Notes: generated by a model not told the origin, from the sequence alone. 64,000 bases of DNA from Xiphydria camelus (GCA_963678675.1 OY783192.1:16327005-16391004), one strand, 5' to 3'. Shown: positions 33,607 through 45,200, counted from the stretch's first letter. Program-made: numbers and translations.

Positions 33607-35112
33607 GGTACATATATCTTTAAACAATCACGAAATAAAACAAACCAGAATATAATATCATAATTTTTATTCGTAATTTCGGCCAACATCCCGGCCAACT
33701 TCGGCATTCACTCCTGAAGTTATAACGAATGAGAGTATAAACTATTTAAGTAATTTTAACGCTATATTAACATTTTGAGAAAAAATAACACTTAATAATA
33801 AATTCTCTGAGAAACGAGTAACTTTTGCATCTGTAAGTTTTCTTTTTTCATGCCACTACTCATAATGAATTATTCATTTATAATAACGCATCTTAAGTGG
33901 ATAAACATTGATGTTGAACATACTGATAACTTCAAGATCACAAATAAAACCGTTTTATAGACTAGCTTTTGTCATCTTGCTTATCGAACAACAATATCTC
34001 TAAGCTTACCTTTTTAAGCTAAAATTAGATAAAAGGCATTGAACAATCGTGATAAACTAAATAATATCAACCATGCACTTTTTATTCTAGTTTCATAATT
34101 CAGTTACTCATTGCACCCTTTGTAAGTTGTGGATTTTAAACTAACACGACTTAAATTATACTAAGCACTTAATAACGCAAAGTAAAAACGCTTAAAGATA
34201 TTCAAATGGCACGGTCGGTGCTAACAAAGCAGTTTAGAAAAATATATTTTTTGGTTATATTATCGAACATGGAAAATGGGAAATTCTAACTCTGTGACAA
34301 GTAACAACGTCTAATAAGTACAGTCCACTAAGGAAATTATTAATTTAGTAAATATTAATTATTTTTTGAGATTTGTGAATACTGTCAAGAATTGGATCTA
34401 CAAACTAAATTATCTACCACAAATTATGTTCCATTTCAATGAATATGGATTCAATGTGTCTGTAAAAAGATTCTCTATCAGATTTCACAAGCACCTTTTC
34501 AAAAAATGTTGGTTGTTCAAAAGTTATAGTAATCTGTTTAAAATTTGAAGGAAGCCGTCGCGAAAAAAAATACTGTTATTAACAGATAAATATGATTAAT
34601 ACTTCGGTAACTCGATAGACAATCTTTTAACGAATAAATTGGGGCCCCACTTATTAAAATCGGACTGCAATTGCAGTAAAAAATTTGATTTTGAAACACA
34701 ACATTTGATAGTGTTTTTAGGTACATACCATACAAAAATTCCGTTCTAATCCTCCTAAAATCCTTTTCAAAACTCCTTTGTATAAAAATCCCTTTCTTGA
34801 CAGCGACTGTAGCACTTTGATATAGTTAACTCTTAAAGACGTTTCATAAAAAATACTTTTTCAGTCTTAGAAGTCTTTGGCATTGAAGCTAATATGGCTA
34901 TGAATCTTAGCAATAATAGGAACCAACATATCACTTGACACTGTTATTACAAAAACATTTAATATCTATGACATGACTTTAATATGAAGCTGCAGACTTT
35001 CTTAATGGTAAAAGAAATGAACTTCTTATAATAAATATTTGGCTTCTGAATATAGTTAAGACAAATGAAATATTATGAGATCAGCAAAAAAAAGTCAATT
35101 TGCAAAGTTTCT
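33607..35112. other. Harbinger-1 internal, no gene seen
   Basis: AT-rich sequence between the transposase and the convergent accessory gene. Only short chance frames. Confidence 0.4.
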
Positions 35113-36345
35113 CTAGTTCTCTTTGTTTTCCAGCAGTTCTTCTCTCCTCTTCTGTTTAGCTCTCAACATCTCCAATTTAACGCGTTTCTTCTGAATCTTG
35201 ACGTCTAGTAGCTCATTCTTCAGTTGAACTCGCTTCAGTTCCTGTCTCAACATTTCTTTCTTTAAGAATTCCTCATCATCATCAAAAAATTCTTCATTCT
35301 CAAATTCATCCGGTATCCCGTAGTTAATATTGTCGATTGCAATTTTCTTCAAGGGACAGCGAACGCTAGTTACATCGGCCTTCTTCATATCAGCTACAAT
35401 ACCAGCCTCCATCCTCGTTTTCTTACCTTCCAAAGAACAATCTTTTTGAAAAGGACTTGCTTCAATTTCTTGCTTGTTCGTATCAGGTACAAAATCAGTC
35501 TCCAGCTTCAATTTCTCTTGTGCGGAAGTAGGAATCCCCTCAAGAGTCTCCTTTTTAGTTATATGAATCATGTGGTCTTCGTCTTTGACCTCTTCATCCT
35601 CGAAACCATGACAGTAATATTCCTCTAGGTCCTCGTCAATATTGGCCAGATCAATGATTTCTGCATCTTTTGATGTGCTGGGTTGACCAGTGGTTGTCTC
35701 ATTTTTTACGAGATCTGCAGACTCCATTTTCATCTCACTTTTCGTTCCGTTTACTGCATTTTTTCGTGAGCGAGCCTTCTGCATTAGAACTAGCTGCAAC
35801 TTGTCCTGCAATGGGCTACTGACTGGCTTAGCTATAGTTTTTTAATCCCATTTTGACCAATTTGTAATGTAACCAGCATTTTGTAAGCCCGTAAAGAGTA
35901 CCTTAGTATCATGTAATGAATTTGCATCTTCTCCGTCACAAAATAGAGTTTCAACAGTTAGTGCATCAGCATTGGAATCGTACAAATTCTCCAACGATTC
36001 AAACAAAGGATTGATGAGCTTGAGCATTTCCTCAAATACAACATTTGGTTTAAACTCGCTCGGACCTCCACCTGTCTTCCTATTTTCTTGTTTCTGGGTT
36101 GCCTTATATTTTCTGGTATCTCTCTTCAGATTCGTCCAAAGTGTCTGGAGACTTTCTACCGTGCGTGTGCGTGTGGAGAAACGTGTATTATAATATTTGT
36201 GCACCTCTTCCCAAGCCTTTTTCTTCTCTATGATTGTTATGCCGTCTGTTTGTTTGCACTCGATAATTTTTACAAAATCTTGCATAATTCTTATTATTAC
36301 CAGTTTCTCAACATCCGAGTAATTGGGACCACGTATCCTTTTGTA
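35113..36345 (-). pseudogene. Harbinger-1 Myb/SANT-like accessory protein, one in-frame stop
   Basis: Minus strand. The domain starts near 36345 with RGPNYSDVEKL, continues QDFVKIIECKQTDG, KKKAWEEVHKYYNTRF and RTVESLQTLWTNLKRDTRKY, and ends RKTGGGPS: a Myb/SANT-like DNA-binding domain (Myb_DNA-bind_5 type) usual in insect transposons. From the ATG at 36285 the frame is open for 147 codons to a TAA at 35844-35842 and then stays in the same frame to 35113, adding an acidic linker and a basic C-terminal coiled coil (KKEMLRQELKRVQLKNELL). One point mutation thus splits a protein of about 390 residues. In Harbinger elements this partner binds DNA and helps bring the transposase to the ends. Confidence 0.85.
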
Positions 36346-37193
36346 AATGAGAAAAAAGCAAATAAATTACGTTACAAATATTTGCAGAAGAGTTAATCAC
36401 GTAAATTCTTCCACTTGTACAAAAAATTAAATATCTCTCATTAACGGTAAATGTGAAATATGCAACAATTGTCATTGTTAGACAAAGAATCAGGTGTTTA
36501 TACCGTAAAACACTGTTTTTTATACATCAACTTGCATCTTCAACATTTACGCACAGAAAAAGTTGCCCAAATAGTTCAAATTTCAAAGTTCAATTACCTT
36601 ATCGAAATTCTCAACCCTTCTATCAAGAAATTATTGAACAAATTAAAAACCATAGTTAAGACCATTGTATTATTGACTTAATGATAAAAACTAAAGTATA
36701 CAGCCACAGTTTTCACTTTTTAATTGGATGATGTATGCTATGATTCATAATTAGTGGATGTTATCAACAATTTATACACTTGTGTAGGAAAATTTTAACA
36801 TAATCAAAAAGAATTATTTTTACATACCTTCCCTGATTCAACATTATGACAGCGCTGGTTTTTCAGCCATTTGCCACAGAAAGCACTCAAGGGGAAACGA
36901 TTTCCCCTCCAAATTTGTTACGTGGAGGGAGAACTTAGCTTTAACTTTAACAGAGATGTTAAATTGACTAACAGGCAGTTGGCGAATAAAGAACCGGCCC
37001 TTGGTGATTTGTACGTAGTGCGCATGTGCGGACTTTGACTAGTCAGGGATTTCTGTTGGAACACCGAACGCACTGTACTCTAGTGATGACGACAGTAATT
37101 AATTTTAGAAGAGAGCAAATCTAACCTTTTTAATTTTCGACTAAGGTTATTGTTATTTTGTTTTATACACTACTAGAGTAGTGTAACAAAAAT

Positions 37194-37226
37194 ATGGATG
37201 AAAACTTAGGTACAAACAATAGAAAG
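37194..37226 (+). other. Possible short first exon in element E
   Basis: An ATG opens 11 codons (MDENLGTNNRK) followed by a good splice donor (GTAATACGG). No matching second exon identified. Could be chance. Confidence 0.15.
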
Positions 37227-37271
37227 GTAATACGGTTTGGCGAACAAGGGTTGCAAACGTACAGTCAGTTA

Positions 37272-37791
37272 AGTAAGAGCGTGTGTATGGCATTATTCAT
37301 AAAGAAATTATTCAACAATGTTTTTTTCCACATACATACGTTTGACATGTTCCAAGGCAATGCGCAATTATGTTAATAATGAGTCCAATCACCACCATCG
37401 ACAATCACTTGGCATCCCCGAGGCATAGTATCCACCCATTTTTCGACGTATTCGCGGGGAAGTGCCTTCCAAACGCGTCGAATTTCTCAGGATAGCTACT
37501 TCACAGTGAACACGTTTTCATAAACAAGCAGAAGCTTGGACGAAAACGTGTCTTCACTGTGAAGCAGCTATCCCGAGAAATTCGACACATTTGGAAGGCA
37601 CTTCCCCATAAATACGCTGAAAATTTGATGGATAGTATGCCTCGGAGATGCCAAGCAATAATCGATGGTGGTAATTGAACTCATTATTAACCAAATTGTG
37701 CATTGCCTTCGACCATATCAAACGTATGTATATGTCGAAAGAAACATTGTTTAATAATGTCTTCATGAATAATGCCGCACACGCTCTTACT
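37272..37791. mobile_element. Tc1-like MITE M2
   Basis: 520 bp, TA-flanked, inverted termini AGTAAGAGCGTGTGTATGGC, same family as M1. The plus strand at about 37557-37685 retains a longer transposase tail: LSREIRHIWKALPHKYAENL, then SMPRRCQAIIDGGN and a stop, close to Tc1-like C-termini. The left arm is a partial inverted copy, so the centre forms a hairpin around AAAACGTGT/ACACGTTTT. Confidence 0.8.
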
Positions 37792-38437
37792 TAACAGACT
37801 ATACTTACAATCTCACGTCCTTCACAGAACGCTAATTGCCGGACGGATCGGAGTAAGCCATCCCCGCAGTGGCCAGCTTAATAAATACCGCTATACATGG
37901 AATATGTATTGTAAAGGGGAGAAATAACGGATTCCATAGATAACCGTGTAGATCTGATACCTGGCTTGCCATGTACACCCGGGTTCACGGATTTTGAACA
38001 TAGTGACTTTTCAAAATGTCATATTTCAATATACTAACCAATGAATAATTAATTATCATGCTTTCATTAGCCAGGGCAAAAGCCGCATTAGCTAATGAAA
38101 GTTTGACATTTAATTGCTAATTGGCTGTTACGTTTTAAAATTACATTTTCAAAAGTCATTATGTTCAGAATCCGTGAACCTGCCCAGTAAACACGTGATT
38201 GAACAGCAATGTAACGTGGAAGTTACATGTAATGTTACAATGTAACGCTTGTGATATGTTGAAGGTATGTAATATAAGAGTAACATGCAATATTTCATTT
38301 GTTATATGCAGGTAATGTAATTGTTATATGAAGGATTTTCGTCGCAGTTGCATAACAAAAAGTGTGTAATGGCAACGTAACATACTCGTAACAATTACAG
38401 TATAACTTTCGTGATAGGTACGTAATGTGGCACGAAC

Positions 38438-38820
38438 GTAACTTGTAAATGTTACAAGAATGTTGCAAGACTACGTAACATTTACGTTACATGCGTATCA
38501 CAGTGGTGATATAACATCACTAACATACACGTTATGTAACTATTATATGGCGTGGTTACGTTCTATTTATGTAACAGAAGTGCGTAACCGTAACGCTAGA
38601 TGCTTGTAACAATAGTAATGTAACTGCGGGGATAGTTCGTTGAAGTTACAGTGATGTTACTTACTACACATTACAAGAATGTTTCAAGAGTATGTAATAT
38701 TTACGTTACATGCGTATCACAGTGGTGATGTAACATCATTAACATGCACGTTATGTAACTATTATATGTCGTGGTAACGTCATAGTTATGTAACAGAAGT
38801 GTGTTACTGTAACATGCTTG
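38438..38820. repeat. Left subterminal duplication of the 6 kb transposon
   Basis: A segment of about 145 bp around TGCGTATCACAGTGGTGAT occurs twice with a 219 bp period (38491 and 38710), within the GTAAC-rich zone. Confidence 0.75.
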
Positions 38821-38928
38821 TACTACGCGCGGGACTCGGGAGAGAAAAGCATAAGGATGCAAGCGACAATTAGGAACCGAGTCCCTATCACGCGCGTGAC
38901 TCGGGAGGAAAAGCACGAAATTGCGGGT

Positions 38929-38985
38929 ATATAAAAAACGGCCCGAGAACATCACAGTTCCAATTGGCAGTTAACACCTTACTTC
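38929..38985 (+). promoter_or_regulatory. TATA-type promoter of the 6 kb transposon
   Basis: GGGTATATAAAAAACGG (TATA box about 38934) lies just inside the left subterminal array and about 1.5 kb upstream of the main open frame. It is followed by probable 5' leader with a donor near 39588 (AAAAGGTAATT) and a leader exon at about 39753-39940 ending in CAGGTAAGA. Confidence 0.45.
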
Positions 38986-40450
38986 CTTGGTAACACCCCA
39001 ACGGGAGGCTCAATCGGGAAAGCCCGACTTTCCTGTCTAGATGCTATTCTTTGTCGCTCGGCTATTCCTTGCCTGGCGACTGAATAAAAATGTCGCTCGG
39101 AAACATGTATCCTAGATGTCGTATCCCTTCCACGTCGTATCGCGTCGTCTGAATATCTGCATTTCAATATATGGCGGCGACATTCGAGCAACATATGTTG
39201 CTCGGGTATCGTGTTGATGTCGTGTTGCTCTGTCTGTATTGAGCCTAACCGTCGTCGTTCTCGGAAGCAGACTTTGGTTCCGAGAATAGATCCCGTCTCT
39301 CCCCGCTCTCCCGTTTTCCGTTGGAGTGGTTCACGTGACGAGCACGTGGCCGACACGTGATCCGCCGGGAGAGTCCCGCGCGGCGAGCGCGCAGCCGTTG
39401 CGTGATTCGCCGAGACAGCTATCCTGATGCGCGCGCAGCCGTTGCGCGATTGGTCGCGAGAGCTACGCGTGATTACCATGCTTGAGAGCGTCGAGCACGC
39501 CGCGCGCCTGGTCAGTCTGTTCTAGTCTTTTGCTCTGTGCAGTCGAGCAGTGCGAATAAAGTGCTCTTCCTTTCCTTCCTTTCAAAAGGTAATTATACTA
39601 TTTAATAATGAATTATTAGCTTTATCTAATGTAGATTACAGTTAGCATAATGTGACACGAGAAAAGAAATGATGCTAAGCGATAGTTTGCTGTTCCTCAT
39701 TATTCATGTTATATTAATTAGAATTTAACAAAACATATGTATATTATTTCAGTCGAGTGTATCGTTGTATCCACCACGAAGCATCACGGGCCTCATTCAT
39801 TGCCAATCGAAGATCCTAACAGAGACGCCGTAAAGTGTACGCGAATAATCGAGTGAGGAAATCTCTCAGTTTGGAAGTGTGCTGGAATAACGCTGCGAAG
39901 AGGACGGTGACCAAGTGCTCTTGATTTGGACGACGTATTCAGGTAAGAATTTTTATTCCAATGACTTTTGCCCTGTTGGTACGTCTCCACTTTTCTCATG
40001 ATCTTTGATGATCAGAGCCACCGAAGGAATTGTTTCTATTTCACTGATTAAAAAAAAACGTCTCCTCATTAAATTAGATGAAAAATCGGTTTTATTTTTA
40101 GTTTTGGTATATTAACAGTTTTTTTATTTTCTGAGCTCCTCGACTCGTATTGGCTTAAACTTTGACTCGTTAGTCTTTCTAATAATTTCAAACCCTGGTA
40201 GATATGTAATAAATAAATCATCGCAGTAAATAAATTAATGAATAATTAACAAATAAATAAATAAATTTCTGTTAACCTTGCAGTTTACTGGAACGCGCGT
40301 TGAAAAGCATTTTGAATCCTCTTTGTTTTATTCTCCTGCAGTAAATATCCATCCGTTTATAATTTTGAAATAACTAATCGCTCTGATAATCTGGAAATCT
40401 ACTGTAATTATTTTCAATGTTTTCAAAATTAAAATTTAACTTTCCACAAA

Positions 40451-41695
40451 ATGCCAAAAGATATTGCTTCTATATCAAAGCGGAGAAGAAATCAATTAAT
40501 CCGTGCAGAGATCGTACGGCACAGTAAATTTTCTAATCAGCTATCAGTTTCTCGTACGGTGTCTGTAGGTTCCGATTGCCATACCAAACCAATAATCAAC
40601 GATAACGAGCAGCCTTCCACCTCGTTTACTGCGTGTGGTGCTATTCCCACGAATGATAAAGTTGATACTCATGAACAGTTGATAATTGAACCTAATAAGT
40701 CCATGCGTATTGATTCTCAGCAAAATGTACCAGAGAATATTTGTTCAGATTTATCAGACAATTCAAGTAATGAAAGTTTAATCGAATTAGATAATGAAGT
40801 TGCTTGTGAGACCAACGCGAGTTTAAATTACGATTTACGTTGTTGGGCTATACAAAATGACGTATTACACACACATGTAAACAGTCTGTTAACAATTCTT
40901 CGTAAACACGGTAACACTAGTGTACCCGCGGATGTTCGCACGCTTTTGAAAACACCTCGAAATCCGTCAATGGATATTGTATTGTTAAACGGTGGCGAGT
41001 ACGTGCATTTTGGATTGATAGCCGGACTGAAACGTTCAATAAAGAAATATTTCAATATTATTTCGAATTTCGTCGAAATAAATATAAATTGTGACGGTTT
41101 GCCGCTATTTAAAAGTTCACGAGGGCAGTTTTGGCCAATTCTGGCATCAATTTCAACGAACTTCTGCACTGAGCCTTTTGCTGTTGGCATACATTATGGT
41201 GCTAATAAACCTGATGATGCTAACCTTTTTCTCAACGAATTTATTACTGAAATGCTGGAACTTACAAAAAATGGCCTTGATATTGAAGGTTCCTACTTTC
41301 GAGTAAGTATTAAGGCTATTGTTTGTGATGCTCCCGCCAAGGCTTTTATTACTTACACTAAAGGTCACAACGCGTACTTTTCTTGTCCAAAATGCACTCA
41401 GGAAGGCGAATATGTGCGCGGCCGCGTTACTTTTCCGGAAATTGATTGTCTTCTAAGGACCGATGATTCGTTTCGACGCCAACTGCAGCCCGAGCATCAT
41501 AAGGGCGTGTCCAATTTACTGCAACTTAATCTAGGTTTGGTATCCCAGGCCGCGTTAGATTACATGCATCTTGTATGCTTAGGGATTGTAAAGCGACTTA
41601 TTAAATTGTGGATACAATTCCCAGGTGTCAGTGGATTCTCAAAAGAACAGCTGAATGCTGCGTCGCTAATGTTACTGTCGTTGAGGTGGAATTGA
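40451..41695 (+). CDS. Transposase of the 6 kb element, C-terminally truncated
   Basis: 414 codons. The N-terminal third is basic then acidic and Ser-rich. From about residue 125 it follows a transposase family common in insects and Hydra: LRCWAIQNDVLHTH, ADVRTLLKTPR, ININCDGLPLFKSS (first likely catalytic Asp), FWPILASI, FAVGIHYG, IVCDAPAKAFI (second Asp), two CxxC cysteines near YFSCPKC, and LDYMHLVCLGIVKRLIKLW. The family normally continues for some 150 residues with the last acidic residue; here the frame stops at SLRWN and the next 75 bp are non-coding, so an internal deletion removed the end of the domain. Probably inactive. Family assignment is from remembered motifs. Confidence 0.75.
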   Translation: MPKDIASISKRRRNQLIRAEIVRHSKFSNQLSVSRTVSVGSDCHTKPIINDNEQPSTSFTACGAIPTNDKVDTHEQLIIEPNKSMRIDSQQNVPENICSDLSDNSSNESLIELDNEVACETNASLNYDLRCWAIQNDVLHTHVNSLLTILRKHGNTSVPADVRTLLKTPRNPSMDIVLLNGGEYVHFGLIAGLKRSIKKYFNIISNFVEININCDGLPLFKSSRGQFWPILASISTNFCTEPFAVGIHYGANKPDDANLFLNEFITEMLELTKNGLDIEGSYFRVSIKAIVCDAPAKAFITYTKGHNAYFSCPKCTQEGEYVRGRVTFPEIDCLLRTDDSFRRQLQPEHHKGVSNLLQLNLGLVSQAALDYMHLVCLGIVKRLIKLWIQFPGVSGFSKEQLNAASLMLLSLRWN

Positions 41696-41771
41696 TTTGG
41701 ATAGTCTGGTAGACATTTAGTAGGGCCATGTATAAAAAGATCTCGATTTTATATTCCCTGTTCTGATGCAG

Positions 41772-42517
41772 AGAATCAGAGAATTATTATAAGGATGCTT
41801 GCATCGCTGCAAGTGCAAGTTCGAGAGATTTCTCAGAAACTCGATCACAGACAGCTACCTGGATCCTCAGACTCGATGGACATCATAAAATCTCATCTGC
41901 CGCTAAAATCGATCACCGAAATCCAGCAGTTTGACGAGAAAATCCGAGGCAATCCGGAATTTGCAACGATATTCGTAAGTTACAATTACCTCATTTATAT
42001 GTACTGTTATTAATCTTTTTTATATTTAGAATCTCTGCCTCCACATTTCTTCTCTTTTTTTTAGACTGCTTAAAAATTTTTTTAAACTAAATTGTTCTAT
42101 AAATTATCCTTCGCAGGCTCAATTTGTACGAAAGGTCGGAGGCCGTACCGCACGCGAGGACACGATGAGGATACTACAAAAGATATTTACAAATCAGTGC
42201 GCACAACTGTGCTCCTGGAAAGGCCGGAAAGAAAACTTTTGCATCGAAGAACTTCAGCTCACGAAATGTATCAAAGGTGAGTAATTACTTACAGATAGGC
42301 ACGAACGATTGCGAAAAAGATAACTAGAATTTTAAAATCTAAATTTTAATATTATTATTTGTATGCAGAAGCGATTTTGGAGCAACATCCGGCATTAAAG
42401 GAAATTTACTTCGAAGAAACCGTCTCGGATTGGTTCCGATTTGCTAAACAGCGGGCCACCCGAGAAGCAGGGAAAAAGCGTACGGCAGCTCGTAGCCAGG
42501 ATTTCAAAGCCGCATGA
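41772..42517 (+). CDS. DUF4806-domain protein region, three exons
   Basis: Exons of about 41772-41974, 42116-42276 and 42369-42517 join in phase across GT-AG introns. The encoded sequence has a coiled coil (MLASLQVQVREISQKLDH), then SHLPLKSITEIQQFDEKI, FVRKVGGRTAREDTMRIL, KIFTNQCAQLCSWKGRK and IEELQLTKCIKEAI: the DUF4806 domain, often encoded with this transposase type in insect elements. It ends with a basic tail and TGA. No start codon was identified ahead of the coiled coil; the exon may have been spliced to the deleted part of the transposase. Function of DUF4806 unknown; a role with DNA or with the transposase is a guess. Confidence 0.7.
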
Positions 42518-43290
42518 ACCACTCCCTGCAGCTGCGCAACACGGAAAATGTCAGTTCGCGACAGTAATCACCATTCCTCAGAATATTTTTTACAATTTAG
42601 AACAAATCTTGCTCTCGTCGCTGTAACTTCTTCATATCACTTTTTTGGACGACTTTTATTTAAATTATTGAAATTGTTCAATACACAAAACGTCCGTTCT
42701 AGACGAATTTATGTATTTTTTTTACATTTTTAATCAAATTTCATCGAGAACGGACATTGCGTATTAACAAAAAAAAATATTTTTTTTACGGACTGAAAGT
42801 ACTCTCCCGTTTAAAAGCTTATTTATTCTTTAAGCTAACCTACGCGTCTTTAAAGCAGTTAAGTGTCACTTCGATATCGGCAAAGCTACGGGCACAAGTA
42901 TAGACTATTTCATGTATCACATGGTGCAATATGTATTGAGCTACAGTACCTCATACACAGTTAGTATTTTTCTATTATCATCTAGTATATAAAGTACTCT
43001 TAATACGTTTGGTCACCTCTGTTATCTAGTCGATTAGTTAATACGTTAATGTGCATATATATTGTATCTAGTCGACCAGCAAAGTTTGCAAAAAACACAA
43101 AGATGTTCCTATTAAAATATCATATTAGGAATAATGTATTAAATACTATTGCAATAATTTGTTACGATTGAATAAAGAACTTTAATTTATTATGGCTTCA
43201 ATTTAAATTTATATTAATCTATACCTTTTACAACCTGAAATAGGCACCCAGTTGTATTCAAAATATGAAGATAATAGTTATATATTATCT
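42518..43290. other. 3' non-coding part of the 6 kb transposon
   Basis: AT-rich, no gene. AATAAA-type signals at several places (for example near 43167). Confidence 0.4.
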
Positions 43291-43792
43291 TGATATTGAC
43301 GAATCTGTAACGTAACTTTCATGCAAGAAGTTTTATATTTATGTACAGGTTAATGGAACATACACGTATATCACCTATGAAAGAACAATTTATATACGTG
43401 CATGTAACATTGAAACATGCGCATAAATATAATACTTTCTGCATAAAAGTTACATTACAGGTTTGTCAATAATTGATATGAACAATTATTGTTCATATCA
43501 CAGGAATATTACAGTAATATTAAGTGTGATATAATCGTCAAAGTTACTGTAACATTACACTTACGTCAGCCGTTATGTAACCCCAAATAATAACAGTTAC
43601 ATTAGTTGTTATGTAATCATTACGTCAACGTAATGTTACAGCAGCATAACTATTCACTTCATTGTTGTATTACAAGGATATATACTCGTTACAAGACCGG
43701 TATATAAGAGTTACACCACGGTTACCAATACGATACCTTCCTGAGGGTGTTGTGCAACATTCAAGGAACATTACGATAATGTAACGGTTATG

Positions 43793-44208
43793 TAATACAC
43801 GTGATGTAACATATTTATGTTATTGTTACATTTCAGTTACGTTACATAACGTACGGGCAACATAACTGAATTGTAACAGTTATGCAACACATGTTACATA
43901 ACATGGTAACATTACTGAGTGGGAAATAACAAATTACATGTAAGTTACATGTAAGTTACCGGTGATGTTACTTGTTACATTGGGTTACATTGCGGTAATG
44001 TAATACACGTGATGTAACATATTTATGTTATTGTTACATTTCAGTTACGTTACATAACGTACGGGCAACATAACTGAATTGTAACAGTTATGCAACACAT
44101 GTTACATAACATGGTAACATTACTGAGTGGGAAATAACAAATTACATGTAAGTTACATGTAAGTTACCGGTGATGTTACTTGTTACATTGGGTTACATTG
44201 CGGTTACA
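43793..44208. repeat. 208 bp tandem duplication in the right subterminal zone
   Basis: TAATACACGTGATGTAACAT starts at 43793 and again at 44001; the two units appear nearly identical, indicating recent tandem duplication within the GTAAC array. Confidence 0.85.
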
Positions 44209-44244
44209 TTGCTGTAACAATGCCGTGTTTACTGGGTGGGTGTA

Positions 44245-44446
44245 CACCCTGGGCCACGGATTCTTCTTCTGGTTACTTTTGCAAAATGTTTCTATTATAG
44301 GTACTCTACATATTAATTACTCATTCAAATTTCTAACATTAGCATCAACATCTATAGCAGAAATAATGGATTCGGTTTTTCAACAGTACAAATAACAATT
44401 AACAAATTAATAGAGGGGGGGGGGCAGTTTTACTTCGACCAGGGTG
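44245..44446. mobile_element. B-family MITE B5
   Basis: 202 bp, inverted termini CACCCTGG and CCAGGGTG, TA on both sides; its left TA (44243-44244) is also the right TA of B4. Contains a run of ten G near 44415-44424. Confidence 0.7.
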
Positions 44447-44512
44447 TACACAATATCCTACAACAAATTAGGACAGTTATTTTGAATTAATCTATTTCTC
44501 CAGCCTTATACC

Positions 44513-44592
44513 ATACTTGTAAAACGCTTGCGTGCTGGTTATTCTCAGTATAGCGCTATACCGCGTTTATATTGTTTGTAAAACCCGCCCTC
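44513..44592. repeat. Degenerate H-type Harbinger end
   Basis: Matches the right end of the chimeric element (AAACGCTTGCGT, GGTTATTCTCAGTATAGCGC) but ends in the altered GTAAAACCCGCCC. No target duplication. Confidence 0.6.
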
Positions 44593-45200
44593 ATTCATAC
44601 GAGTGTGGAGTCTCCGCAGCCGCTTCCAACCAGCGACAGCAGCCGACCCACAACGAGCGACGGCGTCGCCACCAGCAGACGACGGAAACAGGTCTTTCTC
44701 CCGCGCGAAGAGGACCTGCCGCCTCAGTTGGAGATCCGCCCAAAAAGCGCGCGCGTGATCTCATTTTGAGAGAGAAGAAGAATGGACGAGTAGTGCTAGA
44801 TAAAGGAGTGCTCTTTGTATCAGGCCGAAGCCGAATAAACGAAAAATCTAATTGTGGTGCTTCCCAATCCATAGTCTTGCTCATTGAAAAGCCCCTGTGG
44901 TAGGGAACCCCCACACGAGCAGCTAGTACGCATGCGTCGGACTGAAAGTTTCCTGACAATCCGCAAACTTTTCTGACTGTCAGCAAACTCGTCTGACTCC
45001 TGCTGGAACAGCGGATTTGGAATCAGTGACTGTCACGTACTTCTTGTTGGAACGCGAGAATCTTAATGCGCATGCGCCTGACGTCCGCTGACAGTCTCTG
45101 ACTCCTGCAGGAACAAACCTAATGTTTACGACACAGGAATTTCCCCCACCCCCTCCCCAACGCTTTGTTCAACAGAAACAGAAGACTCCACTCCAAAGCG

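Larger units (their letters stand above)
26974..37000. mobile_element. Harbinger-1, split by Copia
   Basis: Termini GGGCCGGTTCTTTATTCGC at both ends (inverted similarity about 60 bp, through CTGCCTGTTAGT and CATCTCTGTTAAAG), flanked by TTG (26971-26973, 37001-37003). Contains a transposase gene on plus and a convergent Myb/SANT-like gene on minus, the standard Harbinger pair; both are broken. The Copia at 27531-32126 and a MITE at 33088-33606 are later insertions. Native length without Copia is about 5.4 kb. Confidence 0.9.
38183..44236 (+). mobile_element. 6.05 kb DNA transposon with CCCAGTAAACACG ends
   Basis: Perfect inverted termini CCCAGTAAACACG and CGTGTTTACTGGG with a TG duplication on both sides (38181-38182, 44237-44238), inserted in a B MITE. 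Left and right subterminal zones (38190-38830, 43290-44230) are packed with GTAAC/GTTAC motifs in both orientations. Between them lie a TATA promoter, spliced 5' leader candidates, a transposase gene cut off after two of its three expected acidic residues, and a DUF4806 region. I would place it near the CACTA-like elements of animals because of the 2 bp duplication, motif-rich ends and transposase type, but the termini are CCC not CAC, so the superfamily is open. Confidence 0.8.
37976..44242. mobile_element. B-family MITE (B4) split by the 6 kb transposon
   Basis: A MITE with inverted termini CACCCGGGTTCACGGATT, flanked by TA (37974-37975, 44243-44244). It is interrupted 207 bp from its left end; its last four bases (GGTG, after the duplicated TG) lie beyond the insert, at 44239-44242. 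Interior motifs AGTGACTTTT and CATGCTTTCATTAGC are shared with all B copies. Confidence 0.85.
26930..45120. mobile_element. Element E with AGGTTTGTTCCTGCA ends, expanded by nested insertions
   Basis: Left end AGGTTTGTTCCTGCAGAG, right end TGCAGGAACAAACCT, with AAT on both sides (26927-26929, 45121-45123). Subtracting Harbinger-1, the Tc1 MITE, the split B MITE with its 6 kb insert and the adjacent B MITE leaves roughly 1.2 kb, a normal size for a non-autonomous element. A 136 bp relative with the same termini lies at 48445-48580. The subterminal motifs CTGACTCCTGC and TGTTGGAAC recur near both ends. Pairing two ends 18 kb apart is inference from matching termini and duplication. Confidence 0.6.

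Noticed and set aside
35446..35628. Plus-strand frames opposite the Myb/SANT gene
   Set aside because: Shadows of the real minus-strand coding sequence.
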